A stretch of DNA of 43,441 bases from Deltaproteobacteria bacterium (lineage in GTDB: Bacteria; Bdellovibrionota_C; UBA2361; JAGFJO01): assembly GCA_024102635.1 (NCBI GenBank), contig JAGFJO010000119.1:1-43441 (forward strand), given 5' to 3'. Below, in pieces: positions 28,042-36,260 of the stretch (its first letter is position 1; every line of letters begins with the position of its first letter). Position numbers and translations under genes: made by a program. A model generated the notes under the pieces. It worked only from the letters and a program-made list of their open reading frames with translations. It did no database searches and was not told the DNA's origin.

Positions 28042-29532
28042 GTGGAAGATACAGCCGCATCAGAAAACGTTACTTATACGGCGGATCAGTTTTTGGAGAA
28101 GTTAACTACTGCCTTGAGTAAGGATGGGGATTTCCCTGCAAGCGCCCGCATCGTCAATGAATTGAGGGCGTTGATTACCAATCCTAAGACTACCGCGAAC
28201 CAAGTTGCCGAAGTTATTTTAAAGGAACCTTCACTTGGAATCCGGGTTCTACATCTGGTTAATAGTACCTTTTACCGCCGCGCCAAACCGATAATGACCG
28301 TCTCTCAAGCCGTTATTCAGGTGGGAATGCGTCCGCTCGCCGAACTTTGTGCAGGACTGGTGCTGCTGCAAAAATTCGTGCCGGCAGCAAGAAGCGGCGG
28401 ACCCTTTGCAAGCTGCCTGCAAAAAATGCTGCTCTCCTCTCTGGTATCGAGCACACTTAACGCCGAGGTAACGAGGGACGATGCCGCCGGCAAAAATTCG
28501 GAATCCGGATATCTGGCGGGCTCATTTGCTGAAATCGGCACACTGTTGCTTGCGTATTATTTTCCGCCGATATACGAAAATGCCCTTAAAAGAGCTCAGT
28601 CAAAGCGGCAAGATATCGACACCAGCATTTACGAGATAGTCGGTATGACCACCACGGATTTGAGCCAGGCGGTAATAAAGGCTTTGAATCTCCCCGAGTT
28701 TTACACTGAGATCCTGCAAGGCTCACAGGATTTAGAAAAGCCGGCTAAAATTAAAAAAGCCCTTCCCAACGAGCAGAGCGAGATTGCTAAGCTGGCAACC
28801 AGCGTCCATGCCGCGAAAAAGATCTCCTCCGTTCTGGTTTTTTCAAAGGACAAAGCGGAACTGGATAAAGTCATTTCAACGTTGGGTACCCGGCTGAATT
28901 TGGATAATAAAACCGTGGGGAAAGTATTAGGCGACCTGCCAAAGATATTTCAAAGCCACTGTTTGGAGATAGATCTTCATCTTCCACCCCTCCCCGAGTT
29001 CGTTTCAAGCTACTCGAGCGAGGTTCCTATCGTATCGGCTGCGGCAAAGTCGGATGATAACGAAGACTTTTCTAAATTCGTTGAAGAGATTCGCGAAGCT
29101 GTTGAGAACGGTGAACCTACCGCCTCAGTAATAACGACGGTAATGGAAACTCTAAGCTGGGGCCTTAAGTTTGACCGGGTTTTACTGATGCTCGTGGCAC
29201 CCGGCAGGAAAAAGTTAATCGGCAGAATGATGCTCGGCAGCAGCGGTCAAATGGACGCGCAAAAAATCGAGCGAAGTCTCGGCAACGATCTTGGTCCTTA
29301 CGCACCGGACGTGCGTGCATTCAAAGAGGGACATCCCGTATTCCAGGGCGACTCACTTTTTAAGGATGGCTGGCCGCTGGCGGCAACTCCAATAGGCTTC
29401 GGTCAACGATGTATTGGAATAATATATAGCGATAGGGTTTCCTCGCAGTCTACGGAGCTATCAGGAAGGGAACAAGCAGCGATTGGCGTGCTTGCGGAGC
29501 TGCTGGACCGTTCAGTAAGTCTAAATAAGTAA
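28042..29532 (+). CDS. HDOD-domain protein with C-terminal GAF-like domain
   Basis: 496 residues starting at GTG 28042, with AGGGGAG just upstream. Residues about 20-230 form an HDOD domain, with FPASARIVNELRALI, ILKEPSLGIRVLHLVNS and QAVIQVGMRPLAELC. HDOD proteins are HD-like signalling domains without the full metal-binding HD pair. The C-terminal part (about 335-490) resembles a GAF domain (FDRVLLMLVAPGRKKLIGRM, ATPIGFGQRCIGIIYSDR). It sits between the kinase (31 bases upstream) and the receiver (10 bases downstream) and is probably an output or regulatory component of the same pathway. Its targets are unknown. Confidence 0.9.
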   Translation: MEDTAASENVTYTADQFLEKLTTALSKDGDFPASARIVNELRALITNPKTTANQVAEVILKEPSLGIRVLHLVNSTFYRRAKPIMTVSQAVIQVGMRPLAELCAGLVLLQKFVPAARSGGPFASCLQKMLLSSLVSSTLNAEVTRDDAAGKNSESGYLAGSFAEIGTLLLAYYFPPIYENALKRAQSKRQDIDTSIYEIVGMTTTDLSQAVIKALNLPEFYTEILQGSQDLEKPAKIKKALPNEQSEIAKLATSVHAAKKISSVLVFSKDKAELDKVISTLGTRLNLDNKTVGKVLGDLPKIFQSHCLEIDLHLPPLPEFVSSYSSEVPIVSAAAKSDDNEDFSKFVEEIREAVENGEPTASVITTVMETLSWGLKFDRVLLMLVAPGRKKLIGRMMLGSSGQMDAQKIERSLGNDLGPYAPDVRAFKEGHPVFQGDSLFKDGWPLAATPIGFGQRCIGIIYSDRVSSQSTELSGREQAAIGVLAELLDRSVSLNK

Positions 29533-29542
29533 GGGAACATTT

Positions 29543-29947
29543 ATGGCCAAACGAGTACTGGTAATTGACGACGACCCCATGATTCGGGCCCTGGTAAAAA
29601 GCATCCTGGAGCCGGAAGGTTTAGATGTTGCTCTAGCCGAGGACGGATTAAGCGCCATCCAGATCTTGGATGACGAGCCGAAACCGATAGGTATATCGCT
29701 CATTATTTTAGACGTCGTAATGCCCGGCATGAATGGCCTGGATGTGTTGACGCGCCTTAAAATCGGCGAAGCAACACAAAACATTCCGGTGCTAATGCTT
29801 ACCGGCGAATCAAAGGCGGAGGATATAATGTCCGGATACAGCGGGGGGGCAGATTACTATATTACCAAGCCGTTCACACGGCAGCAGCTATTATACGGAC
29901 TTAATCTTTTATTCCAATCCGATCAGTCAAATAACGATAAAGAATAA
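29543..29947 (+). CDS. Single-domain CheY-like response regulator
   Basis: 134 residues, one receiver domain without an output domain. The acidic pocket is in VIDDDP, the phospho-acceptor is Asp57 (LIILDVVMPG), and the switch Thr and conserved Lys109 (YYITKPF) are present. The ribosome-binding site AAGGGA lies before the ATG, and the gene follows the HDOD gene by 10 bases. The end of the domain, GGADYYITKPFTRQQLLYG, is nearly identical to that of the receiver at 42055-42468, suggesting a recent duplication or a shared partner. It probably relays phosphate from the operon's kinase. Confidence 0.95.
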   Translation: MAKRVLVIDDDPMIRALVKSILEPEGLDVALAEDGLSAIQILDDEPKPIGISLIILDVVMPGMNGLDVLTRLKIGEATQNIPVLMLTGESKAEDIMSGYSGGADYYITKPFTRQQLLYGLNLLFQSDQSNNDKE

Positions 29948-30082
29948 GTCTGTTCGGCGCAGCGCTTTACTCATGCTTGCTATATAGTTTGATCCCAATT
30001 CATACATTCCTCCATTAATGTAATTTCATTCTAAAATGGAGTGGTGTGAATTGACATGATCGTTGTCAGTGCCGCAGAAGGG

Positions 30083-30283
30083 TCAGCCCTGTTGCAGAAA
30101 GGCAAAACGGAGCGCAAGAAAGGAGAGCACTAAGATAAGAAAAGTCTGAGCTAGTTCAGGCGACCGTGGCGGAAGCATTAGAACAAGAACGCTTACCACT
30201 ATCGCGGCGAGTATAATTGACACTGTTTCAACCATTGGAAATCTACGCTCTCGCTCCGGGACTCTGATATCGGCCATCGCCAT
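30083..30283 (-). CDS. Possible small membrane protein
   Basis: 66 residues (or 64 from the second ATG). After a charged N-terminus it has two hydrophobic stretches, VETVSIILAAIVVSVLVLML and a second one around LAQTFLILVLSFLALRFAF, separated by a short PPRSPE turn, consistent with a two-helix hairpin in the inner membrane. GAAGAG lies before the start. No homology is recognised. It is 111 bases downstream of the M48 protease gene on the same strand. Confidence 0.5.
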   Translation of the reverse strand: MAMADIRVPERERRFPMVETVSIILAAIVVSVLVLMLPPRSPELAQTFLILVLSFLALRFAFLQQG

Positions 30284-30394
30284 CTCTTCAAATTACGCAA
30301 TTTTTAAACATTCTAGTCCCCCGGTTCTACCTAGCACCACAACCGCCATCATGAGCGGCGATGGTTTTGTAAAAAGCAAGCATTTGATGCTCAA

Positions 30395-31192
30395 TTAGTA
30401 GTACCGGCGATCATGTCTCTCCAGCGCCATAGGCATCTGCTCTCGCAGATTTTCGATACGCGTCTGGCTTGAGGGATGACTGGAAAGAAATTCAAGCGGC
30501 CCCTCTCCGCCCGCAAGAGTTCCTCTACGCCAAAATTCAAGAGCAGAGCGAGGATCGTACCCTGCTTCCGCCATAAGATGGAGACCGATGATGTCCGCCT
30601 CGAGCTCTTTGCGTTGAGATTCCGGGTTGATGAAGCCGGCTCGAAACGCCTGCTGCGCCAACACCTGCGCGATGCTTGCGACCGAACCGATTGACCCTTG
30701 ACGCAGCAGCGCCCTACGCGCCGCCTCACCCGATAAGCCGCTCAATACCTCATTAAGCTGCTCGTCCGGGGTGGCAATCGTGTGCTGAGCGAGGATGTGT
30801 CCCATTTCGTGAGCCATGACAGTGGCGAGTTCTTCTTCGCTTCGCACTGCCTGAAGCATTCCGCTCCAAACAAAGATGTAGTTACCACGCGTGGCCCCGG
30901 CATTGGCTATATTAGGAGCATTCAGTAGAACGGTTCTCCAGCTTCCGCTACCGGCGGCTCTGCCCAGCCTCTCCACCACCCGGGCCACTTCGGCCTTTGC
31001 CTCGCGGTCGCGAAGTACCGGATATTGGGAGGTTATTTTACGGAAGGCTTGCTCTCCAAGTGCTCGCTCCTGAGCCGTCAAGGGTTGTGGATCGGGAATC
31101 GTGCCGGGAGATACCGGACTCCGCATCGGAGCGCAGCTAAGTAGCGTAAGACAAGCGTAAGCTTCTAATAACACTAGAGATGGAGGTTTCAT
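30395..31192 (-). CDS. M48-family metalloprotease lipoprotein
   Basis: 265 residues from ATG 31192, chosen because it yields a lipoprotein signal with lipobox LLSC (Cys20). Longer in-frame starts at 31210 (ATG) and 31243 (TTG) exist. The zinc motif HEMGH (His128, Glu129, His132) and the downstream Glu196 in ELEAD form the M48 active site. SSHPSSQTRIENL is also typical of the family. It resembles BepA/LoiP-type periplasmic proteases involved in outer-membrane quality control, but lacks BepA's C-terminal TPR region. It is likely anchored to the outer membrane. Confidence 0.93.
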   Translation of the reverse strand: MKPPSLVLLEAYACLTLLSCAPMRSPVSPGTIPDPQPLTAQERALGEQAFRKITSQYPVLRDREAKAEVARVVERLGRAAGSGSWRTVLLNAPNIANAGATRGNYIFVWSGMLQAVRSEEELATVMAHEMGHILAQHTIATPDEQLNEVLSGLSGEAARRALLRQGSIGSVASIAQVLAQQAFRAGFINPESQRKELEADIIGLHLMAEAGYDPRSALEFWRRGTLAGGEGPLEFLSSHPSSQTRIENLREQMPMALERHDRRYY

Positions 31193-31552
31193 TGGTATAA
31201 GCTCAATCATCCGAGGCAGGCCCTCGGAATTGAATGACTGCAATCATGCCGAGGGGGAAGACGGTTAACGATTATGTGATAGAGCTTATAACATTTTTGC
31301 TTAGCCGATAAGCCGAGGTTAGAATACCGGTGGGAGAGGTTCCTTCCCGTCCAGGTTTTTTCCGGTTCCCCGGGGGTTCACCAATAGTTTCACCATGCTG
31401 CTTCGAGATTCCGGAGCAGAGTGGCGCGCTAGACGCCGCTAAGAGTTGGATAGCTTTTAGATCAACGTTCAAAAAAGTTTGCAGCCGTGGCCTCACGAGA
31501 TGTCATGAATTCATTCGCCCGTAAACGCAGGATACTAAAAATCTTTAAGTTA
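31193..31552. other. 360-base intergenic region between divergent lipoprotein genes
   Basis: It carries upstream in-frame extensions of both flanking genes, but neither extension has a ribosome-binding site or gives a usable signal peptide. It presumably contains two divergent promoters, but I cannot place convincing boxes. No RNA gene is seen. Confidence 0.45.
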
Positions 31553-32773
31553 ATGATGGCTTTCTATCAACCGCGCGTTTATCGCCCGATACTGTTCCTT
31601 TCTGTCGTTATCGCCCTAATCTCATGCACCAATTCTTCGGACAATGACAACCCGCCGCCCGGCACGGCGCCCTCCTCGTTGGGAGCATTGCAAGAACGCG
31701 AGGTTTCGGAGAATCGTACCGTGGACTTTGAGTTCGACCTCGGCGGTGAAATTGCTGCCTTCCAACTAGTGGCACGTAATGAGAATGAGCAGCTTAGACT
31801 GGTTGAAATTGAGGACCCAGAAGGCAATCTAGTTTTTGACTCGACTCGGGCGCTCGATAACCGGCTAAGCGGCGCGGGTTCGTTGCAAAATTCTCCAGTT
31901 ACCTATAATTATCCTCAACTATCTTCGCAGCCCTTGCTAGTTCCCGGAACTTATAGAGCACGGTTTGAGCTTGAACCTGCGGAGTTTAACTCCGACTCGG
32001 ATGAGGTTATTATCAGCTCTGTCTCATTGGATCTCCTTACAAAAAGTGACGGTGACCTTTTAACCGGGACCGTCAATGTCAACGCGGTACTCTCGGCAAG
32101 CGCAGCCGGTTCTCGCAACATTCGTGACGCGGTGGAGGAGGCTTTCCGCATCTCCCAGAAGATGCTGTCCCGTTTTGGAGTGCAGCTTCACATCGAATTT
32201 TTCAATTTGCCGGAACTTCCTGAGACCCTTCCGGACCCGATGGCAGGAGATCTTCTATTTGAGGAACTTGCCGCTGCAACAGAAGGTGGGATTAATATCT
32301 ACATTGCCAGTTCGGTACCATCTCTGGGCGGCCAGCGAGAATATGTCTCAGCAATAGAAGGCGCTTCACCCGGTGCGCTTATCCCTTCCCCGCGCAGCGC
32401 GATAGTCGTCGACATAAATCGAGCTGCCGGAGAAGATGGTCTATTTGACCATTCCGACGAAGAGGATGATTCCGATATAGATGATTCGGAGGTTCGCCTG
32501 CTCGCTGAAAACGTTACCCATTCCCTTCTAAGTTATCTTGGTCTCTCCGATACGGTGAACTTCTCGGGTTCTACTGTTGCCAGCTCGGATGCTTTGGATA
32601 GTGAGAAATGCACCTCCCTTGATGCTTGCCAAGAGAACAAAGGCGCAAATGGCAATCTGATGTTCCCTTTTCCTCTCGAGGACGAGGATTCCGACCAAGA
32701 TAAATTTTTCCCTCGTGATCGGCTCAGCCCACAGCAAATTGAATTGCTGCAACGTTCGGTAGCATTAGACTAG
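31553..32773 (+). CDS. Lipoprotein with a degenerate metzincin-like zinc site
   Basis: About 406 residues from ATG 31553 (31505 is a possible alternative); the chosen start gives a lipoprotein signal ending in ALISC. The N-terminal 190 residues look like a beta-sandwich. The C-terminal region resembles bacterial secreted metallopeptidases of the HExxHxxGxxH type, including NLMFPF and the closing RLSPQQIELLQRS. The zinc motif itself reads HSLLSYLGLSD, so Glu and the second and third ligand His are replaced by Ser, Ser and Asp. It is therefore probably a catalytically dead relative, perhaps a binding protein. That homology is by eye and needs a profile search. Confidence 0.75.
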   Translation: MMAFYQPRVYRPILFLSVVIALISCTNSSDNDNPPPGTAPSSLGALQEREVSENRTVDFEFDLGGEIAAFQLVARNENEQLRLVEIEDPEGNLVFDSTRALDNRLSGAGSLQNSPVTYNYPQLSSQPLLVPGTYRARFELEPAEFNSDSDEVIISSVSLDLLTKSDGDLLTGTVNVNAVLSASAAGSRNIRDAVEEAFRISQKMLSRFGVQLHIEFFNLPELPETLPDPMAGDLLFEELAAATEGGINIYIASSVPSLGGQREYVSAIEGASPGALIPSPRSAIVVDINRAAGEDGLFDHSDEEDDSDIDDSEVRLLAENVTHSLLSYLGLSDTVNFSGSTVASSDALDSEKCTSLDACQENKGANGNLMFPFPLEDEDSDQDKFFPRDRLSPQQIELLQRSVALD

Positions 32774-32847
32774 CTGGCCTCACTAGCGGCATATCCCGGA
32801 TGGTGCTATAGCAGTAGACTGCGCACTTTACTAATGGGCTGGAACTA

Positions 32848-32876
32848 TTGCCTTGAGCCTTTGTACGACAGATATT
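32848..32876 (+). promoter_or_regulatory. Candidate promoter placed eight bases before the dedA-family start codon
   Basis: TTGCCT (32848-32853), a 17-base spacer and GATATT (32871-32876). The ATG at 32885 is only eight bases beyond the -10 box, so transcription would start within a base or two of the start codon. Confidence 0.4.
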
Positions 32877-32884
32877 AGCTACTA

Positions 32885-33517
32885 ATGGAAGATTGGCTGC
32901 TCATACAAGACGGTGTGTTTCTCTATTTCGCGCTATTCCTCATGTTAATGGGCGGCGCCGTAGGCCTCCCTATACCGGAGGATTTGCCGCTTATTTTGGC
33001 CGGCATAATCGCCCATAACGGCAATGGGGAGATACACCTGCTTTTCATCGTTTGCTATGTCTCCATCCTGCTCGGAGATCTTTTGATTTATTCGGTTGGC
33101 TGGAAGTTCGGACCTTCGCTGCACAAACACAAATGGTTCAAAGCACGTCTAAGCCCGGAAAGGTTAGCAAAAATACGCAGGAACCTGGAAAAGCGCAGTG
33201 TACTGATGATTTTTATTGCGCGCCATCTTTTCTATTTTCGGACAGTTACCTTTCTGACCTGCGGAGCAGTAGGTATGAGCTTTAAAAGATTTATCTTGGC
33301 CGATGCTGCCGCTGCGCTAGTAAGTGTTCCGCTAATGATGTGGCTTGGGTATACAGGCGCCGATCAATATGCCGCGCTTACGTCCTCGCGTAAAGAAACC
33401 AACATTATCTCGCTGCTGTTGGTAATTGTAATTGTAGCCACTCTCCTCTATTTCTACATCAAACGCAGAGCCGGATTGGAGACGGGGGAAGATTCGGAAG
33501 TCGCAGCAGAAAAATAG
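32885..33517 (+). CDS. DedA/SNARE-associated family inner-membrane protein
   Basis: 210 residues with about five hydrophobic segments. The DedA signature is visible: GLPIPEDLPLILAG early in the chain, then GDLLIYSVGWKFG, and the conserved block FIARHLFYFRTVTFLTCGAVGM followed by SFKRFILADA. Family members are proposed lipid scramblases or transporters needed for membrane homeostasis. The exact substrate here is unknown. The C-terminus is a charged cytoplasmic tail. It is apparently monocistronic. Confidence 0.9.
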   Translation: MEDWLLIQDGVFLYFALFLMLMGGAVGLPIPEDLPLILAGIIAHNGNGEIHLLFIVCYVSILLGDLLIYSVGWKFGPSLHKHKWFKARLSPERLAKIRRNLEKRSVLMIFIARHLFYFRTVTFLTCGAVGMSFKRFILADAAAALVSVPLMMWLGYTGADQYAALTSSRKETNIISLLLVIVIVATLLYFYIKRRAGLETGEDSEVAAEK

Positions 33518-33554
33518 TGGTCCAACCGGCACCAAAACGTGATTTTCGGATAAA

Positions 33555-33935
33555 CTAGTGTACCGAGCCGGCGCTGAGCAAAAGATCTCGCAATGCAATT
33601 CCAACCGATATTCGCAGCGACTCGGCGCGGGTCTCGATATGGCCCACTGGCGATTGAATTACTGTTTTATAGCAAAGTGAGCGGGTAGAGAGCTCAAGGC
33701 CGGCGTGAAATAGAATAGCCTGGCGTGCTTCAAGCTGCTCAACCATCTGTTCGACTGTAGGGAGCCAAAGGTAAGCCCCGCGAAGTTGTTCGGGAGTTAA
33801 ACCCTGAGGATCTACGAAGACTGATATCGACTCGCGCTTATCACGGTCGGCTACCTCATCTCCGATTTCGGGTTTCCATAGAAGACCTGCCAGTTCTAAG
33901 TCTTCCGCCACGGGTAAGAAATGAAGAAGATTCAT
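33555..33935 (-). CDS. Hypothetical cytoplasmic protein
   Basis: 126 residues with no signal peptide or membrane segment. The middle has FVDPQGLTPEQLRGAYLWLP followed by a helix rich in Glu and Gln (TVEQMVEQLEARQAIL). An AAGGA lies only one base before the ATG and an AAGGAG is further off, so the start is uncertain. I recognise no family. Composition and codon use look like a real gene. Confidence 0.6.
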   Translation of the reverse strand: MNLLHFLPVAEDLELAGLLWKPEIGDEVADRDKRESISVFVDPQGLTPEQLRGAYLWLPTVEQMVEQLEARQAILFHAGLELSTRSLCYKTVIQSPVGHIETRAESLRISVGIALRDLLLSAGSVH

Positions 33936-34089
33936 ATCCTTAGCCTAGTTTCTCTCCTTTAAAAGAAATATCGGTTAGATAGGAACAAATCTAAACAAAT
34001 CACCAATAAGTAAATTTTACTATAACTTAGGATGCTTACACAATTGCCGGAGAATGCTTGTAGCGAACAAGTATTCGGAAAGGGCAGCG

Positions 34090-34494
34090 CTAAAGCGGTT
34101 CATCTATGGAAGCCGGAGGCTTGCTGCCTGTGGGCGCTTTTGCGCTCCCATTAACGGTATTTTCCTCTGAAATGACTATTGGTGCCACTTCCTGAGATGA
34201 GCCTTCCTGAGATGGCACTGAGCCTGATGAAGGGGAAGAATTCTTGGCCGAGCTGGCGATCTCCTTCTCTGATTCGGCGATGTTTAATATAAGGAAGACT
34301 ACCAACATTCCTATCACCGCTAAAGCAATGAAAAAGCGGAATGCCAAAACAAAGATAATTCCTCCTAGTATCCCGGCAACAAGAGCAGCTTCGCCGTTCT
34401 CCTGCACTATAATGCGAAGATCGAGCCACTTTTCACGGAAGAGCTGAATCCACTCCTCCCTTGTTCGCCGCTTTATACTTCCAATGATATCCAT
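34090..34494 (-). CDS. Membrane protein with acidic, Ser/Pro-rich tail
   Basis: 134 residues. The basic N-terminal helix (IKRRTREEWIQLFREKWLDL) is followed by one long or two closely spaced transmembrane segments (about 37-72: LVAGILGGIIFVLAFRFF, then IALAVIGMLVVFLILNI). A Ser/Glu/Pro-rich tail of about 60 residues is probably disordered. No family is recognised. It is divergent from the cytochrome c gene. Confidence 0.65.
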   Translation of the reverse strand: MDIIGSIKRRTREEWIQLFREKWLDLRIIVQENGEAALVAGILGGIIFVLAFRFFIALAVIGMLVVFLILNIAESEKEIASSAKNSSPSSGSVPSQEGSSQEVAPIVISEENTVNGSAKAPTGSKPPASIDEPL

Positions 34495-34596
34495 GCTTAA
34501 TTTCTGATGTTATCGACTTGTAACCCGATGAATGGCAAAATACAATCCGAAAGCGGGGCCTCAACCGGCAGTAGCTTTGCCGGAGCTTTGGGAATT

Positions 34597-34624
34597 TTGC
34601 CCCGCCGTACTCACGCTCTATTTT
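34597..34624 (+). promoter_or_regulatory. Candidate promoter placed 13 bases before the cytochrome c start codon
   Basis: TTGCCC (34597-34602), a 16-base spacer and TATTTT (34619-34624). The ATG at 34638 lies 13 bases beyond, predicting a leader of about seven bases. Confidence 0.35.
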
Positions 34625-34637
34625 ATTGGTATTTGGC

Positions 34638-34991
34638 ATGAAAACTCAAATTCTCTTTGCAGCCGTTGTTATAGCTTCCATTACCCCAAGCCGTGCCGCC
34701 GCAGCCGACCTGGAAAAAGGTAAGGCACTGTTTGCGCAAAGGTGCGCCACATGTCACGGCGCTCTGGGCGCGGGTGACGGGCCTGTAGCTCAATCACTGC
34801 CTCCGGAAAGCAAGCCGCGGAACCTAAATGAAGGTGCGTTCAAATTCGCAACCGACGACGCAAAGATGAAAGAACTTTTGCAGAAGGGCGGGGCTGCCGT
34901 AGGATTGAATCCGTTGATGCCTCCGACGGTCGGTCTTTCAGATGCGGACTTGGAAAATATTATAGCGTTCGTGCATTCGCTAAAAAAATAA
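34638..34991 (+). CDS. Small periplasmic c-type cytochrome
   Basis: 117 residues from ATG 34638 (an in-frame TTG at 34626 is unlikely). A signal peptide (cleavage near RAAAA-D) is followed by a class I cytochrome c domain. The haem site is CATCH with Cys36, Cys39 and His40, and the probable axial Met lies in NPLMPPTVGLSD. The spacing matches cytochrome c6/c555-like electron carriers. Its stop codon is immediately adjacent to the stop of the reductase gene on the other strand, with no bases between. The redox partner is not evident. Confidence 0.93.
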   Translation: MKTQILFAAVVIASITPSRAAAADLEKGKALFAQRCATCHGALGAGDGPVAQSLPPESKPRNLNEGAFKFATDDAKMKELLQKGGAAVGLNPLMPPTVGLSDADLENIIAFVHSLKK

Positions 34992-35744
34992 TCACCAATA
35001 CTTTTCAAGGTGCATATTACCCGGCTGGCGTTTAGTGTGCTCACGGAAGCCGATCCCTGTCAAAAGTGCTTCCATATCAGTAATCATGGCCGGATTACCG
35101 CAGAGAAAGACATGATCACGCGCCGGATCTAACTCTATGGTTTTATCCTTTATCAGATTCTGAACGTATCCTTTATACCCCTGCCATGAGCTGTCAGGCC
35201 GACTCACAATCGAGTAATATTCAAAATCCTCACGCGCTTCACTTAGCGTAGAAAGTTCGTCGCTATATGCCAGATCGGAAGTATATCGTACTCCGTGAAC
35301 CATTCGTATTCGCCTGCCCGGCACCCAAGTTTCGGGAGTTCTGAGCATGGACATATATGGGGCAATTCCGGTGCCCGTCGATATTAGCACCAGATCGCTC
35401 CCCTGTGGCACATTAGCCAATGTGAAAGTGCCGGTTATTTTCGGAGTCACAAAAATCCGGTCACCCTCCCCTAGCGCGGCAATCTTCGGGGTCAGCTCCC
35501 CCCCGGCCACCACCGCTACATAGAACTCGATATACTGCTTTTCATGAGGAGGCGAGCCGATAGAGTAAGCCCGCCTGATAAGCCGGGGCTTTTTGCCCGT
35601 TCCTTCAAGGGCCCCATTCTCCCCCAGCGCCAGTGCTACATACTGGCCCGGGACAAAATCCGGCACTCCGGAATCCGGTTTAACCTGAAGAATCATCAGG
35701 TCTTTGGTTATGTCCAATCTCTTAACGATTGTTGCATTGAGCAT
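34992..35744 (-). CDS. fpr: Ferredoxin-NADP+ reductase
   Basis: 250 residues, the size of bacterial Fpr. The FAD-binding motif RAYSIGSPP and the NADP-binding motif STGTGIAPYMSML are visible, along with FLCGNPAMITDME and the typical aromatic C-terminus EKYW. The enzyme exchanges electrons between NADPH and ferredoxin or flavodoxin in the cytoplasm, often for oxidative-stress defence or iron-sulfur enzymes. It is convergent with the cytochrome c gene and divergent from trmL, with 37 bases between the start codons. Confidence 0.95.
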   Translation of the reverse strand: MLNATIVKRLDITKDLMILQVKPDSGVPDFVPGQYVALALGENGALEGTGKKPRLIRRAYSIGSPPHEKQYIEFYVAVVAGGELTPKIAALGEGDRIFVTPKITGTFTLANVPQGSDLVLISTGTGIAPYMSMLRTPETWVPGRRIRMVHGVRYTSDLAYSDELSTLSEAREDFEYYSIVSRPDSSWQGYKGYVQNLIKDKTIELDPARDHVFLCGNPAMITDMEALLTGIGFREHTKRQPGNMHLEKYW

Positions 35745-35760
35745 GCAAGAAGAATATACA
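35732..35760 (+). promoter_or_regulatory. Candidate trmL promoter overlapping the fpr promoter region
   Basis: TTGCAT (35732-35737), a 17-base spacer and TATACA (35755-35760) give a good sigma-70 match for trmL. On the opposite strand TATATT (35753-35758) is a -10 candidate for fpr, eight bases before its ATG. The two -10 boxes overlap, so RNA polymerase could not occupy both at once. Confidence 0.5.
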
Positions 35761-35781
35761 CTGTGTCGGAAATTTCAAGCC

Positions 35782-36240
35782 ATGCACGTAGTATTGGTCG
35801 AACCCGAAATACCACAGAATACCGGCTCGATCGCGCGCAGCTGCGCCGCGACCTGCACACCCCTTCATCTTGTGGGGAAGCTAGGCTTTGAAATAAATGA
35901 AAAGCGCATTAGGCGGGCCGGGCTGGACTATTGGCCTTATGTTTCTCTAAAGCAGCATGCCGATTGGAATAGCTACCTGCTGTCAGTGCAGCCTCGGCGA
36001 ATATGGTTGTTTTCAAGATTCGCAACTAAGTTGTATTACTCCGCAAATTTTGAAGATGGAGACGCATTAGTCTTCGGCAGTGAGACCAAAGGATTGGGCC
36101 GCGAGTTTCTGAGCGAATTCGACCCGCAATCCATCTTGCGAATTCCGATTGCTTGCCCGGAGGTGCGCAGCCTTAATCTCAGCAACGCGGTATCCATTGC
36201 ACTTTATGAAGCGCGCCGACAGCTGGCTTTGGACGCTTAA
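35782..36240 (+). CDS. trmL: tRNA (cytidine/uridine-34-2'-O)-methyltransferase TrmL
   Basis: 152 residues from ATG 35782 (E. coli TrmL is of similar size); upstream in-frame codons would run into the fpr start region. It is a single SPOUT domain. The start MHVVLVEPEIPQNTGSIARS, the LVFGSETKGLG loop and the knot end RIPIACPEVRSLNLSNAVSI are diagnostic. It methylates the wobble ribose of certain leucine tRNAs. No gene nearby is functionally linked. Confidence 0.94.
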   Translation: MHVVLVEPEIPQNTGSIARSCAATCTPLHLVGKLGFEINEKRIRRAGLDYWPYVSLKQHADWNSYLLSVQPRRIWLFSRFATKLYYSANFEDGDALVFGSETKGLGREFLSEFDPQSILRIPIACPEVRSLNLSNAVSIALYEARRQLALDA

Positions 36241-36260
36241 GCGGCGGGAAAAGAAGCAAG

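Noticed and set aside
30051..30056. Perfect TTGACA as a promoter after the receiver gene
   Set aside because: No -10 element at 16-18 bases downstream and no plus-strand gene follows.
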